Assembly (NCBI GenBank): GCA_002355455.1
Contig: AP017375.1
Span: 1,364,001 to 1,428,000, forward strand
Source of the DNA: Stanieria sp. NIES-3757
Lineage (GTDB): Bacteria; Cyanobacteriota; Cyanobacteriia; Cyanobacteriales; Xenococcaceae
Length of the DNA stretch: 64,000 bases
Reading direction: 5' to 3'
The notes under the pieces are model-generated. The model was not told the origin of the DNA and made no database searches. It worked only from the letters and a program-made list of their open reading frames with translations. The position numbers and the translations under genes are program-made. Positions 48,199 through 56,190 of this stretch are shown here, in pieces (position 1 is the stretch's first letter; the number at the start of each line of letters is the position of its first letter).

Positions 48199-48847
48199 TA
48201 TTTAATTACTTGGAATAATTGTGAGCAAAAGCTCGCTAATAAAACCTGAGTCAATCAAAATAAACAAACGGCTTTTTCTTTATCTTTTTTTTGATTACTA
48301 TAATCATAATTTTATTAAGCCTAATTTCTCTCAAATTTGCGCTCACCGATTTTATTCTCGATTTTGTACAAGAGCGCTTGATGGTTAGAAGTAAATAATA
48401 ATCGTCAAAAAAGTCTGTTCTAAATTTAGTTAGAGATCGCATCTTGGAATCTAGATTTTGCAAGGCGAACACTAATAAAAAAAAGTAGATAATTATAAAA
48501 ATAGTTCTTGAAGCAATTCATAATTGAGTTTGTTCTTAACCCAGATTGAGTTACTGATGCAGAAGATTAATTCAACTCCAAATATAGTATGCGATCGCTC
48601 GTTAAGCTATTGCTTGGAATAAGTAAACTAAATGTATTACAGAAGTTAATATTTTTTTCTATCCACCTGAGTAGTTTGGCAGCGCACCCTACCATTATCA
48701 AAATAATCCCACCAAATAGGTATAGCTTGAGTCATAATCATTAAAAATTACGTAGTTAAAATTATTAGTAATCTCATTCTACAAGTATGATTTAGTTCAA
48801 CAATAATTTCCAACAAAAACAAAACAATTTCTAGAAAAAACTTGCTT
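48199..48847. other. spacer with a decayed duplicate of the next gene
   Basis: The 649-base gap holds the remnant listed at 48232..48408 and otherwise nothing coding. HIP1 occurs near 48594. Confidence 0.55.
48232..48408 (+). pseudogene. remnant of a second YdcF-like gene
   Basis: The stretch resembles the 5' end of the gene at 48848. There the peptide is KQRLFLGLFFITITVILSS; here it reads NKRLFLYLFF, then after a frameshift ITIIIILLSLISLKFAL before continuing to a stop near 48408. Nucleotide identity is visible over about 105 bases. There is no start codon and no downstream domain, so it cannot make a functional protein. Confidence 0.65.
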
Positions 48848-49420
48848 ATGAAACCTAAGTTAAACAACATAAAGCAACGGCTTTTTCTAGGTCTTTTTTT
48901 CATTACTATTACCGTAATTTTATCAAGTCTAATCCCTCTCAAACTTGCGATCGCATACTGGCAATTTCCTCAACCCCAAGCAATCCTCACGCTGGGAGGA
49001 GGAAAAGATCGAGAAATATTTACTGCGAAATTCGCTCAAACTCATCCCAATTTACCGATTTGGGTTTCTACGGGTAGCCCTAATCCTATTATTCGTCAAA
49101 TTTTCCGTGAAGCTAGTATTGCTGAAACTAGATTCCATCTAGACAGACGTGCTGTCGATACCGTAACTAATTTTACGACTTTAGTAGAAGACTTTCAACA
49201 AAACCACATCAAACACCTGTATTTGATTACTTCTGATTTTCACATGAGAAGAGCTAGAGCGATCGCATTTTTGGTCTTAGGCAGTCATGGTATTACCTTT
49301 ACTTCAGTATCATTACCTTCCCAAGAGCTACCTGAATCGAGGTTAATTGTTCTTCGTGATGTATGTCGTGCTTTGTTTTGGTTCCTTACTGGTTACACTG
49401 GTGCTAGTTTCAAAGCTTAG
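48848..49420 (+). CDS. YdcF/ElyC-like DUF218 protein
   Basis: The 190-residue protein has an N-terminal membrane segment (about 12-36) and a DUF218 domain: AILTLGGGKDREIF, LPIWVSTGSPN, DRRAVDTVTNFTTLVEDF and LYLITSDFHMRRARAIAFL. The SDFHMRRA motif is the family signature. The family is associated with envelope biogenesis, but the reaction is not established here. The start is ATG 48848 rather than the TTG two codons before it. The gene follows the polysaccharide cluster and precedes the exosortase locus. Confidence 0.88.
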   Translation: MKPKLNNIKQRLFLGLFFITITVILSSLIPLKLAIAYWQFPQPQAILTLGGGKDREIFTAKFAQTHPNLPIWVSTGSPNPIIRQIFREASIAETRFHLDRRAVDTVTNFTTLVEDFQQNHIKHLYLITSDFHMRRARAIAFLVLGSHGITFTSVSLPSQELPESRLIVLRDVCRALFWFLTGYTGASFKA

Positions 49421-49482
49421 TAGGCAAACTTGCAATAAAAAAAACATTGTTGTTGATGCTTATATTTTAATTACCCTAAATC

Positions 49483-49533
49483 CTCATAAAGCGGTCTCGC
49501 CAAAGGCGAGGCGCGAAGCGATCGCTTTATGAG
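49483..49533. repeat. nested palindromic repeat with HIP1
   Basis: Arms CTCATAAAGCG and CGCTTTATGAG (11 bp, exact) enclose a second hairpin, CTCGCC-AAA-GGCGAG, and a GCGATCGC octamer. The element is typical of dispersed palindromes in cyanobacteria. It overlaps the stop codon of the HpsJ-like gene and separates it from the convergent YdcF gene. Confidence 0.8.
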
Positions 49534-50231
49534 TAATCATCTTCAAGTTGTTCTAGTCTTGCCCAAAAAGTATCTTTCCAGATCACAAAAAACAGACAAC
49601 TAGTTATTAAGGCACCTAAATTCCATTTAATTGACTTTTTAAGCAAATCCCAACGTTTGGTAGCCCGAACTGATTCTATTTCGTTTCTAAGTTTTTTTTC
49701 AGTATTGTTAAGCTCTTTGATGATTGGCTCTTGAATTTCTTGAACATTAAATGTATCAGGAATTGTACCTTGATAAGACTGTTGCTGAAGGATAGCTTGA
49801 ATTTCTGTTGAAGATTTAGCTGCGGTAATTTTGTCTTTAAATTTGTCAATTTGTTGAACTTTGACAAATATTTCTTGATTAATAACTGCATTATTACCGA
49901 GATTAATACGAATAGTATTACTAATTGCCAAAGGAATCATTAACAAAAATAAAATAGCTAGAATTAGAGAAAAATAAGAAAGCCATTTGAGTAACAAATT
50001 TTCGATTGGCGCTCGATAACTTCTTTTTCCGTAATAGATAAAAGCTATACCCAATAAAGGAACAGGAATGCGCTCAATAAAAGCTCCCATTGTCTGCAAT
50101 TCCCAAGCAGAATTCATCAACTGTAAAGGTAAAATAAGACTGATAAAATCAATCAAAGTCATCCCCAATAATCCATAACCTACTAATCTAATTAACGAGA
50201 GTGTAAACACGTCTTGATTGAGTGACTGCAT
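49527..50231 (-). CDS. HpsJ-like protein associated with cyanoexosortase A
   Basis: The 234-residue membrane protein has about three N-terminal segments, a charged coiled-coil region (about 130-200, FKDKITAAKSST and ELNNTEKKLRNEIE) and a last segment near the C-terminus. Length, topology and position right after exosortase A and its partner match the HpsJ-like family. I placed the start at ATG 50231, preceded by GGAAG. It may connect the sorting machinery with polysaccharide export; this is inference. The last codons run into a palindromic repeat. Confidence 0.75.
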   Translation of the reverse strand: MQSLNQDVFTLSLIRLVGYGLLGMTLIDFISLILPLQLMNSAWELQTMGAFIERIPVPLLGIAFIYYGKRSYRAPIENLLLKWLSYFSLILAILFLLMIPLAISNTIRINLGNNAVINQEIFVKVQQIDKFKDKITAAKSSTEIQAILQQQSYQGTIPDTFNVQEIQEPIIKELNNTEKKLRNEIESVRATKRWDLLKKSIKWNLGALITSCLFFVIWKDTFWARLEQLEDDYS

Positions 50232-50287
50232 AATAACTTCCAGCAAATAAGGCAACAATCAACCAAAGTATACTCGCAAAAAAAAAA

Positions 50288-50971
50288 TTAGAGACTAGGA
50301 AAGCGAGGCTGCCACCAATAATACCAGTCGATCCAGGCTTTTGTAAGAGTTTGATAAGCCGTTGAAGTAGTAGATTTTTTGATTGGGATTGATAATTCTA
50401 CCCAAAGACATCTTATATCTCGAAGACTATCTTTTCCTTGCAACCAAGGCAGAATTAAACTAGAGCTTAGATCTTGACTATAACGATTATGAGAAAATTG
50501 TTGAGGCGTAACAGTTGTGTTACCTCGAGAGTTAATACAAGCACTAAGATAAGCGCGTTCGTCATGATCAAATAAAATATAGTAACCGATTCCTGGAATT
50601 TCCTCTAAATCTGCATTTTCTAAAACTTGTTTGGAAATAGATTTTTGTTGGTTAATTAGTTCAATTATGTTCCCTTGAGTTCCCACAAGGTAGCGCATCT
50701 CAATCTCTAGAGGAATATCATTTTTGAAGTAACTGTAATGCTTTGCTGCTGTAATACGATCGCTTTGCTCTAAAGTCTTAAAATTGCTTAAGGGCAAAGA
50801 TTTAGTTGTTACTAACTGCCAAGAATTAAGGGGAATCTGATTGGGAAAAGTAAAAGCTTTAACTTCACGTTTGCCTGCTGTCGGACTAAGCCACGAATAA
50901 ATCGTGAGTAGAGTAATGCTTAGACAAGTAGTAGCTAGCAAACTGGTTTGCCATCGAATTCTAGCGGTCAT
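50288..50971 (-). CDS. cyanoexosortase A system-associated protein (EpsI-like)
   Basis: The 227-residue protein has an N-terminal membrane anchor (about 10-30), then an exported domain beginning GKREVKAFTFPNQIPLNSW. This arrangement fits exosortase-associated proteins that follow the exosortase gene. It starts 11 nt after exosortase A and precedes the HpsJ-like gene by 56 nt. No catalytic residues can be named. Function follows from neighbourhood and remembered family pattern. Confidence 0.72.
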   Translation of the reverse strand: MTARIRWQTSLLATTCLSITLLTIYSWLSPTAGKREVKAFTFPNQIPLNSWQLVTTKSLPLSNFKTLEQSDRITAAKHYSYFKNDIPLEIEMRYLVGTQGNIIELINQQKSISKQVLENADLEEIPGIGYYILFDHDERAYLSACINSRGNTTVTPQQFSHNRYSQDLSSSLILPWLQGKDSLRDIRCLWVELSIPIKKSTTSTAYQTLTKAWIDWYYWWQPRFPSL

Positions 50972-50982
50972 AACAGATTTAG

Positions 50983-51924
50983 TTATTTATATTTATCAGT
51001 GGTTACATGAGATTCGAGGAGACAATCAAACGAATTTTGAGTCGGAGTTACAGAATCGAGTTTTTGCTTGTTAAGTGCTAAATAACAAATACTTGAGAAA
51101 ATTAGAATTGCCAGTGTAGAAAAAATTTGCGCTCCTTCTGTACCATGCCAATAATCAAATTTGGCTGGTTCTGGTAATAATACGGTCATAATACTAACTC
51201 TAATCGCACCAAGAACAAATCCAATGACTACGGCAGCAATTGGCAAAAGAAAGCGTTGTAACATTTTCATCATTACCAAACTTTCTAACAATAAAGTAAG
51301 TTTGAACATCAATATCATCATTGAAACTCCCGTACAGGCATAATTTACTGAAGCAGTAAAATATCCTTTTTCAGGCAAGTGCAGCAAAATATTATAACTT
51401 TGACTGATTGTATTAAATCCAAGATAGTAAAGAAGATAATTGGCAAATTTTGCCGTTATTATTTGAGTCTGAAATAATTGATTAAACCACCATCCCAATT
51501 TATCTGATGGAAAAAATAATAATCCTGATAGTAATAATTCCAACCAGTACTGTTTTAATCCTTTAAATCCCGAAGCGATCGCAATTATTCCCAAGAATCC
51601 GAAAAAAGGAGTAAAAGGTAGGAATAATAACGATTCAAACCAAAAGTAAGAAACGCTTTTAAATAATATACTCCCTAGTAAAGAAAAACCAAAAACAGTA
51701 GCAAAAAAATCACTTTTAAAATTAATGCGATTACACTTTACCAGCTCTTCGGTCTGACCGCGCTTTCGCCACAACAATAAAAAAATTGCTCCCCAAAACA
51801 AAGAACTAGTTATTAAAGAATCAATATTTTCCGTAGTTTTCCAGCTCAGAGTTAGACAAAAAACCGCAAAACTAATTAAACTAGCATAAAACCAAAATTG
51901 GTTACTTTTGAAAGTTCGCTTCAT
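50983..51924 (-). CDS. crtA: cyanoexosortase A
   Basis: Exosortases are membrane transpeptidase-like enzymes that recognise PEP-CTERM tails. This 313-residue protein has about eight hydrophobic segments and the catalytic residues Cys197 (YACTGVSMM), Arg242 (GAIRVSIM) and His260 (FDYWHGTEGAQIF), in the right order and spacing. It leads a minus-strand three-gene operon. The divergent gene across 517 bases encodes a protein with a matching sorting tail, so enzyme and substrate lie together. Confidence 0.9.
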   Translation of the reverse strand: MKRTFKSNQFWFYASLISFAVFCLTLSWKTTENIDSLITSSLFWGAIFLLLWRKRGQTEELVKCNRINFKSDFFATVFGFSLLGSILFKSVSYFWFESLLFLPFTPFFGFLGIIAIASGFKGLKQYWLELLLSGLLFFPSDKLGWWFNQLFQTQIITAKFANYLLYYLGFNTISQSYNILLHLPEKGYFTASVNYACTGVSMMILMFKLTLLLESLVMMKMLQRFLLPIAAVVIGFVLGAIRVSIMTVLLPEPAKFDYWHGTEGAQIFSTLAILIFSSICYLALNKQKLDSVTPTQNSFDCLLESHVTTDKYK

Positions 51925-52441
51925 AAAAAAGGAAGAGTCAAATTAAGAGATAAACTTGCGATGAAACGAACAAGATTTTAACTCTCAAAACAACAAACTG
52001 TCCAAAGTGGCAAAATTGCATTATCTGAACAGATAATAAGAAGAAAAGAGAGCAATCATTGAGAGTGATGTTTTGCTTCTATGTAGGCTAACCTTTCTTA
52101 AAATCAGAAATTGTACGTATAAAGCAAATAACAATTTTTTTAAAAAAGAATATATATTTTCAATTCAGTTTTAAGTAAAACTACTGTTTTTTTTACAGTT
52201 ATCAATTTAAAATTTTTATGTTATTTTGGCAAGGAGTGCATAAAATTTCTATTAAAAGTGTGCTTTCAGTAATTATGCTGAAAAATCAATGATAATTTTT
52301 GGGTATTATTGATAGTTTTAATAATTTTTACAGATGACTTGTAATTTATTTTAATTCAAAATCATAGGGTAAAAATATTTGCACTATCTAGACCTAAAAA
52401 TAAAATCAATGGTTTATATGTAATTTCAAAGGTTGGTCTTA
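51925..52441. other. divergent spacer between exosortase and PEP-CTERM genes
   Basis: The 517 bases contain the inverted repeat listed at 52020..52037, runs of A/T and no other gene. Confidence 0.5.
52020..52037. promoter_or_regulatory. 18-bp inverted repeat, candidate operator
   Basis: ATTATCTG and CAGATAAT are exact inverted arms around AA, 95 nt upstream of the exosortase start and about 400 nt upstream of the PEP-CTERM gene. The size and symmetry suit a dimeric regulator. No known regulator site is matched. Confidence 0.4.
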
Positions 52442-53224
52442 ATGAACACTAGCAAAATTGTTATTCAAAAAAGCTGCTTGTTTGCTTTGGCAGCATCTTC
52501 TTTTCTATTAGCTGAAATGCCTGCTAAAGCAATTAACCTCTCATTAGATTCATCAGCTTTTAACATTACGCAAGGGATTGGTAGTAATAGTACAGTAACT
52601 ACATCTGATATAAACGTTAAATCACCTCCCGATGGATTTGGTAATGGAACTACTGGCTTTTTCGCAGATCCATTCCTTCTTTTAGGAGCAAACCCTAGTA
52701 ATACTAGTATTACTACTGATTCTTTAAGAAATAACAACAGTGAGGCTGAATCTTATTCTTTTTCTATTTCTCAAACAGATATTACCAATGGTATCAAGCT
52801 AAATTTTGCTTGGGCATTTCAGGGCAATGCTACAGGAGCAGCAGGTGATAAAGATAATTTTAATATTTTCTTAGAAAATATAGATACATCAGACAGATTT
52901 ACTGTTTTTACACAAAGTCTTAATAGGACTGGTACCTCACCAAACTTCGTAACCACAGGATACGGTAGTAATGACCAACAAACAGCTTTTGCTGATACGA
53001 TAGATATGACACCAGGAGATTATAGAGTATTAATAACCTTAAATGAAAATACTAATACTAGAAGTTCAGCAGCAGGTTTTGACAACTTTGTAGTTAGTAA
53101 TGCCGTTCCTTTTGAATTCTCTCCATCTCAAGGTTTATTCCTAGTTGGTGGTTTCTGGGGTTTATCTAATTTAATTAAGCGTAGAAAACAGTTAGCTGAT
53201 AGTAGTAAAGATCTGTTCAATTAA
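52442..53224 (+). CDS. PEP-CTERM protein, cyanobacterial PFEFSP subclass
   Basis: The 260-residue protein has a signal peptide (hydrophobic 12-26, cleavage near PAKA-IN), a Ser/Thr/Asn-rich exported body and a C-terminal sorting signal: the motif VPFEFSPSQG, a hydrophobic span and the basic end KRRK. Cyanobacterial exosortase substrates carry this PFEFSP form. The body contains no Cys and many Asn/Thr, typical of surface or matrix proteins. It is divergent from the exosortase operon. The start is ATG 52442, three codons inside the open frame. Confidence 0.9.
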   Translation: MNTSKIVIQKSCLFALAASSFLLAEMPAKAINLSLDSSAFNITQGIGSNSTVTTSDINVKSPPDGFGNGTTGFFADPFLLLGANPSNTSITTDSLRNNNSEAESYSFSISQTDITNGIKLNFAWAFQGNATGAAGDKDNFNIFLENIDTSDRFTVFTQSLNRTGTSPNFVTTGYGSNDQQTAFADTIDMTPGDYRVLITLNENTNTRSSAAGFDNFVVSNAVPFEFSPSQGLFLVGGFWGLSNLIKRRKQLADSSKDLFN

Positions 53225-53442
53225 AAATTGAGCAACTGATCTAAACAGGTAAGGTGAGGCGTGCCTTACCTTACTAATTCTCAATTATTAATTTTTCCTA
53301 GACTGACAAACAAGAGTTAATAAGATAATAGAACGAATTACGATTTAATCTAGCTTGGTTTTTATAAGTTCTAAATTAAAAGTATCTTCTAGTAGCTGTT
53401 GAGTTGCTTCTAGTAAAATTTTCTCTACATACTCAATTGAGC

Positions 53443-54090
53443 TTATTGCAATTCTTTGATAAAATCTGCTTCAATAATTAATGGACTTTCTGCTAGTCCA
53501 CGATTAATAAACCTAATTAAAAAATCAGAAGATAGTTTAGGCAAACAATCACTCATCTGAATTTCGATATAATCAGAATCCCCTAATTTATAAAATTTTA
53601 TCTGCTCATTTTGCACGGACATATCAGGGACGTGAGGTTTCCTCACGTCACTTGTCCTCCACAACCAAACTTCTTTGATTCCTAAATATTTATACTTTTC
53701 TAAATCAGCAATACCTCCACTAGAGTAAACAACCTCAATCGCTAGATCGGGAAAAGATTTCTTTGTCCCAAACGCAAAACTAACATCAGGTTCTTTTCCT
53801 ACTAAGGGAGGATTTTTTAATGTCGTTGAACGCATTGGAAAGTATAGCAAATTATACTGACGACAATAAGCGACTACTAAATAATTAATTACCTCAGCAA
53901 TAGTTTCATGATTTAGACTGGCTAACACAATGGTAATTACTCCATTAAAATAAGAAACCCGATAACCTGGATATTCAATTGAATCAAGCTTTTCATAATC
54001 AGCCCAAGTCAGACCAGCTATAATAAGGGTCTGATCGTATTGGAAAATGCGATCGCTATCGATAGGCAAAGCTAATTTATCTGTAAACAT
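53443..54090 (-). CDS. Uma2-family endonuclease with a palindromic insertion
   Basis: The 215-residue protein belongs to the abundant cyanobacterial Uma2 (DUF820) family of PD-(D/E)XK nuclease-like proteins: VAYCRQYNLLYFPMRSTTL, EPDVSFAFGT, DLAIEVVYSSGG and LEKYKYLGIKEVWLW. The putative catalytic acidic and Lys residues are kept. After VWLW, where the family normally continues directly into the KFYKL strand, there are about 16 additional residues encoded by a DNA palindrome. Biological function is unknown. Confidence 0.85.
   Translation of the reverse strand: MFTDKLALPIDSDRIFQYDQTLIIAGLTWADYEKLDSIEYPGYRVSYFNGVITIVLASLNHETIAEVINYLVVAYCRQYNLLYFPMRSTTLKNPPLVGKEPDVSFAFGTKKSFPDLAIEVVYSSGGIADLEKYKYLGIKEVWLWRTSDVRKPHVPDMSVQNEQIKFYKLGDSDYIEIQMSDCLPKLSSDFLIRFINRGLAESPLIIEADFIKELQ
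53617..53657. repeat. palindromic element inserted in the Uma2 coding frame
   Basis: The core arms GACGTGAGG and CCTCACGTC (9 bp, exact) face each other over TTT, with outer arms GGACA and TGTCC. It encodes part of RTSDVRKPHVPDMSVQ in the minus-strand Uma2 gene without a stop. Its structure is that of a small mobile palindrome. Confidence 0.7.
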
Positions 54091-54211
54091 AAATAATACA
54101 CAAATTAAAAAAATTCATTTTATTTCATTTAGCTTTTTCCAAACTATCAAATTTTTTAGCTAAGGCATAATAAAGAGAGATTTTGTCTGGATGAAGAGAA
54201 TTAAGTTTAAA

Positions 54212-54271
54212 TGCGATCTGCTCCGCAGCCAGCGAAGCTGACCGCGAACAGAGAGAGCGAACCTCTCGCAC
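54212..54271. repeat. compound palindromic repeat
   Basis: Short inverted pairs follow one another: CTGC/GCAG, CAGC/GCTG and GAGAG/CTCTC, within GC-rich sequence unlike the flanks. The segment GAACCTCTCGC recurs at 30263..30273 in a glycosyltransferase gene. Such mosaics are common in cyanobacterial spacers. Confidence 0.6.
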
Positions 54272-54322
54272 CTGTCTGAATGTTTTGTCTCAATCCTTTG
54301 CTTTAAATATTTAGACAAGCTT

Positions 54323-54625
54323 TCAAATTGGATTAGAAATATTTAACACTTTGTTCAACTGCTGTTGGCGTTGTTGAATATTCTCAACTTCTATCTTTAA
54401 AATCAAGTCTTCTAACTCTAAACAAGCTAATTCTAATTCCTGACGACGACGACGAGAGTTAACCACTGTTTGTTTTACTTGTTTCAAAGATGGCATCTTG
54501 GTGAACTCGCTCATTATACCCCAATCTAAATTAATTTCTTGAGTACTTCTTTGCAATGCAGGTATTCGATTTTGAATTATTGCGATTCTATCTGTCAATA
54601 ACGTTAGCATATCAGAGCTAATCAC
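54323..54625 (-). CDS. small helical hypothetical protein, probably longer with a frameshift
   Basis: The listed frame starts with GTG 54625 and gives 100 residues, rich in Arg, Gln, Glu and Leu and probably coiled coil. The frame stays open upstream with matching composition (LDELAEIAQQAADLYSQL), back to about 54757, but has no start codon. The ATG at 54749 is in another frame; deleting one T from the run 54743..54746 would join it to the open frame as MFGENETTII. A frameshift at the 5' end is therefore likely. I do not recognise the family. Confidence 0.5.
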   Translation of the reverse strand: MISSDMLTLLTDRIAIIQNRIPALQRSTQEINLDWGIMSEFTKMPSLKQVKQTVVNSRRRRQELELACLELEDLILKIEVENIQQRQQQLNKVLNISNPI

Positions 54626-54777
54626 AGGTTGAGCTTCAGCAATTCTAATCCTTAGTGTAGATAGTTGAGAATATAAATCGGCTGCTTGTTGTGCTATTTC
54701 TGCTAGTTCATCTAAAGCGATTATCGTTGTCTCGTTTTCTCCAAAACATTCTATACTAAGCTAAATAATTAAGATAT

Positions 54778-55749
54778 TTAATTAGTTGAAGCGAGTTTTT
54801 CTTCCCCATAATCTTGCAAATCTTTTTTAACCCAACCCTGAATCAAAGTTAATTTATCCTCAGTAATTTGTGTCGCTACATTGTAAAAATTGCCATTGAT
54901 CCACTTATTTCCCTGAACGTGAATGCCCACAATATTATAAGTTTTTGTATCTGAGTCAAAATACCATACAGGACTACCACTTTGCCCTGCTTGAGTATCA
55001 AGAGTTTCATTATAAAAAAATTGATAATTATCGATAAAACTAATTTTTCCAGAAGCAGTCTTCAGTGGAAGATTTTTCCAAGCAGTTTTGGGGTTATCTG
55101 GATATCCAGAAATATTAATTTTAATTTTAGAAAATAAAGAATGGTCTAATGCTTTTAAGTTAAAAACTTGATTAAAGTCTTGCAACGGACGGTCTAAAGT
55201 AAGTAAAGCAAGATCATCTTGATGATTAAGGGGTCGCCACTGATTATTTTTAAATTCCCAGTTACCGTCATTAATCCATCCTTCTAAAATTCTGACTTTA
55301 GTAACCTTAACTTCATTATATTTATCAAAACTTACACTAATTGAATTTAAATCTGCTTTACCACCATTATTTTTTAAAAAAACATTATGAGCAGCCGTAA
55401 TTATATGGGTACTATTGATTGCAGCTCCAGAACCAACAAATTCCTTACCATCAGGAAATTTGATTTTAAGTTTAGCAATATTATCCCAAGGCGTTTGAGT
55501 TGTATTTGAAATGGCAACTCGGTCATCTTGTCCGTAAATAGCAGCTATTAAATTTTGATCGGTGTTTAAAGTTTTAGTTAGTATTAAGTCGGCTGTACGC
55601 TCCACATTTAATTGCTCGGTGTTTTGACTCAATAGATCGCGAGAATTTAAGTTTAATTGTGTAGTCGCAGAAGCTGACCTAAGAAAAGAAAAATAATTAA
55701 TAGATGATAGTAGTAATAATAAAGTCGATTTAAAAAATTGTCTTTTCAC
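54778..55749 (-). CDS. secreted trypsin-like (V8/glutamyl endopeptidase type) serine protease
   Basis: The 323-residue protein has a signal peptide (hydrophobic 8-26, ending near SASA-TT). The protease domain carries the triad: His in HIITAAHNVF, Asp in HQDDLALLTLDRPL, and Ser in TQAGQSGSPVWYF. The order and the GQSGSP motif fit the V8/glutamyl endopeptidase group. Target proteins outside the cytoplasm are unknown. The 5' side has palindromes (55754..55769) just upstream of the ATG. Confidence 0.9.
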   Translation of the reverse strand: MKRQFFKSTLLLLLSSINYFSFLRSASATTQLNLNSRDLLSQNTEQLNVERTADLILTKTLNTDQNLIAAIYGQDDRVAISNTTQTPWDNIAKLKIKFPDGKEFVGSGAAINSTHIITAAHNVFLKNNGGKADLNSISVSFDKYNEVKVTKVRILEGWINDGNWEFKNNQWRPLNHQDDLALLTLDRPLQDFNQVFNLKALDHSLFSKIKINISGYPDNPKTAWKNLPLKTASGKISFIDNYQFFYNETLDTQAGQSGSPVWYFDSDTKTYNIVGIHVQGNKWINGNFYNVATQITEDKLTLIQGWVKKDLQDYGEEKLASTN

Positions 55750-55753
55750 AATA

Positions 55754-55769
55754 ATTACTTTTAAGTAAT
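55754..55769. promoter_or_regulatory. inverted repeat ATTACTT-TT-AAGTAAT
   Basis: Exact 7-bp arms with a two-base spacer lie directly upstream of the serine protease ATG. The arms match those of the perfect palindrome at 55963..55980. Confidence 0.5.
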
Positions 55770-55962
55770 AACTCTTAAGTTATTTGTAGTTTAAGTAATT
55801 ACTCTGAAAATTACTAGATGTCTTTGCCAATATTACTGAGTTTTTAGAGAATCTTTAATCAATATGGCTTTTCGATACACTTTAGATAATTTTTAGTTTG
55901 GAAAATATTAATTTTTTAAAGATAATATAAATCACAAGTGAAGTTTCGGTAAATTAAAAGCT

Positions 55963-55980
55963 TTATTACTTAAGTAATAA
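55963..55980. promoter_or_regulatory. perfect 18-bp palindrome TTATTACTTAAGTAATAA
   Basis: The palindrome shares the ATTACTT/AAGTAAT arms with the repeat in front of the protease gene, 200 bases away. It may be bound by one regulator that acts on both divergent genes. Confidence 0.5.
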
Positions 55981-56190
55981 TTGTTAGAGCAAAAAGCTCC
56001 AAAAACAATTTATGCGATCGCAGTTCAACTTAAGAAAAATCAACAAAAAAAATCGCAATCATAGCAAATTTGTCCGTGAAAATAACGAATTTTTTTGTTA
56101 ATAGTTGATGCTCGAATTAAATCAGGATATAACAGCAAAGTATCGTCTAAAGTCTTTGCAGCAAATATGTAAAACTACTGCAATAAATTT

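Larger units (their letters stand above)
55750..56190. other. divergent spacer with repeated AAGTAAT palindromes
   Basis: The 441 bases between the serine protease and the barrel-like gene hold the repeats listed separately and a HIP1 octamer-like site near 56016. No RNA gene is evident. Confidence 0.5.
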
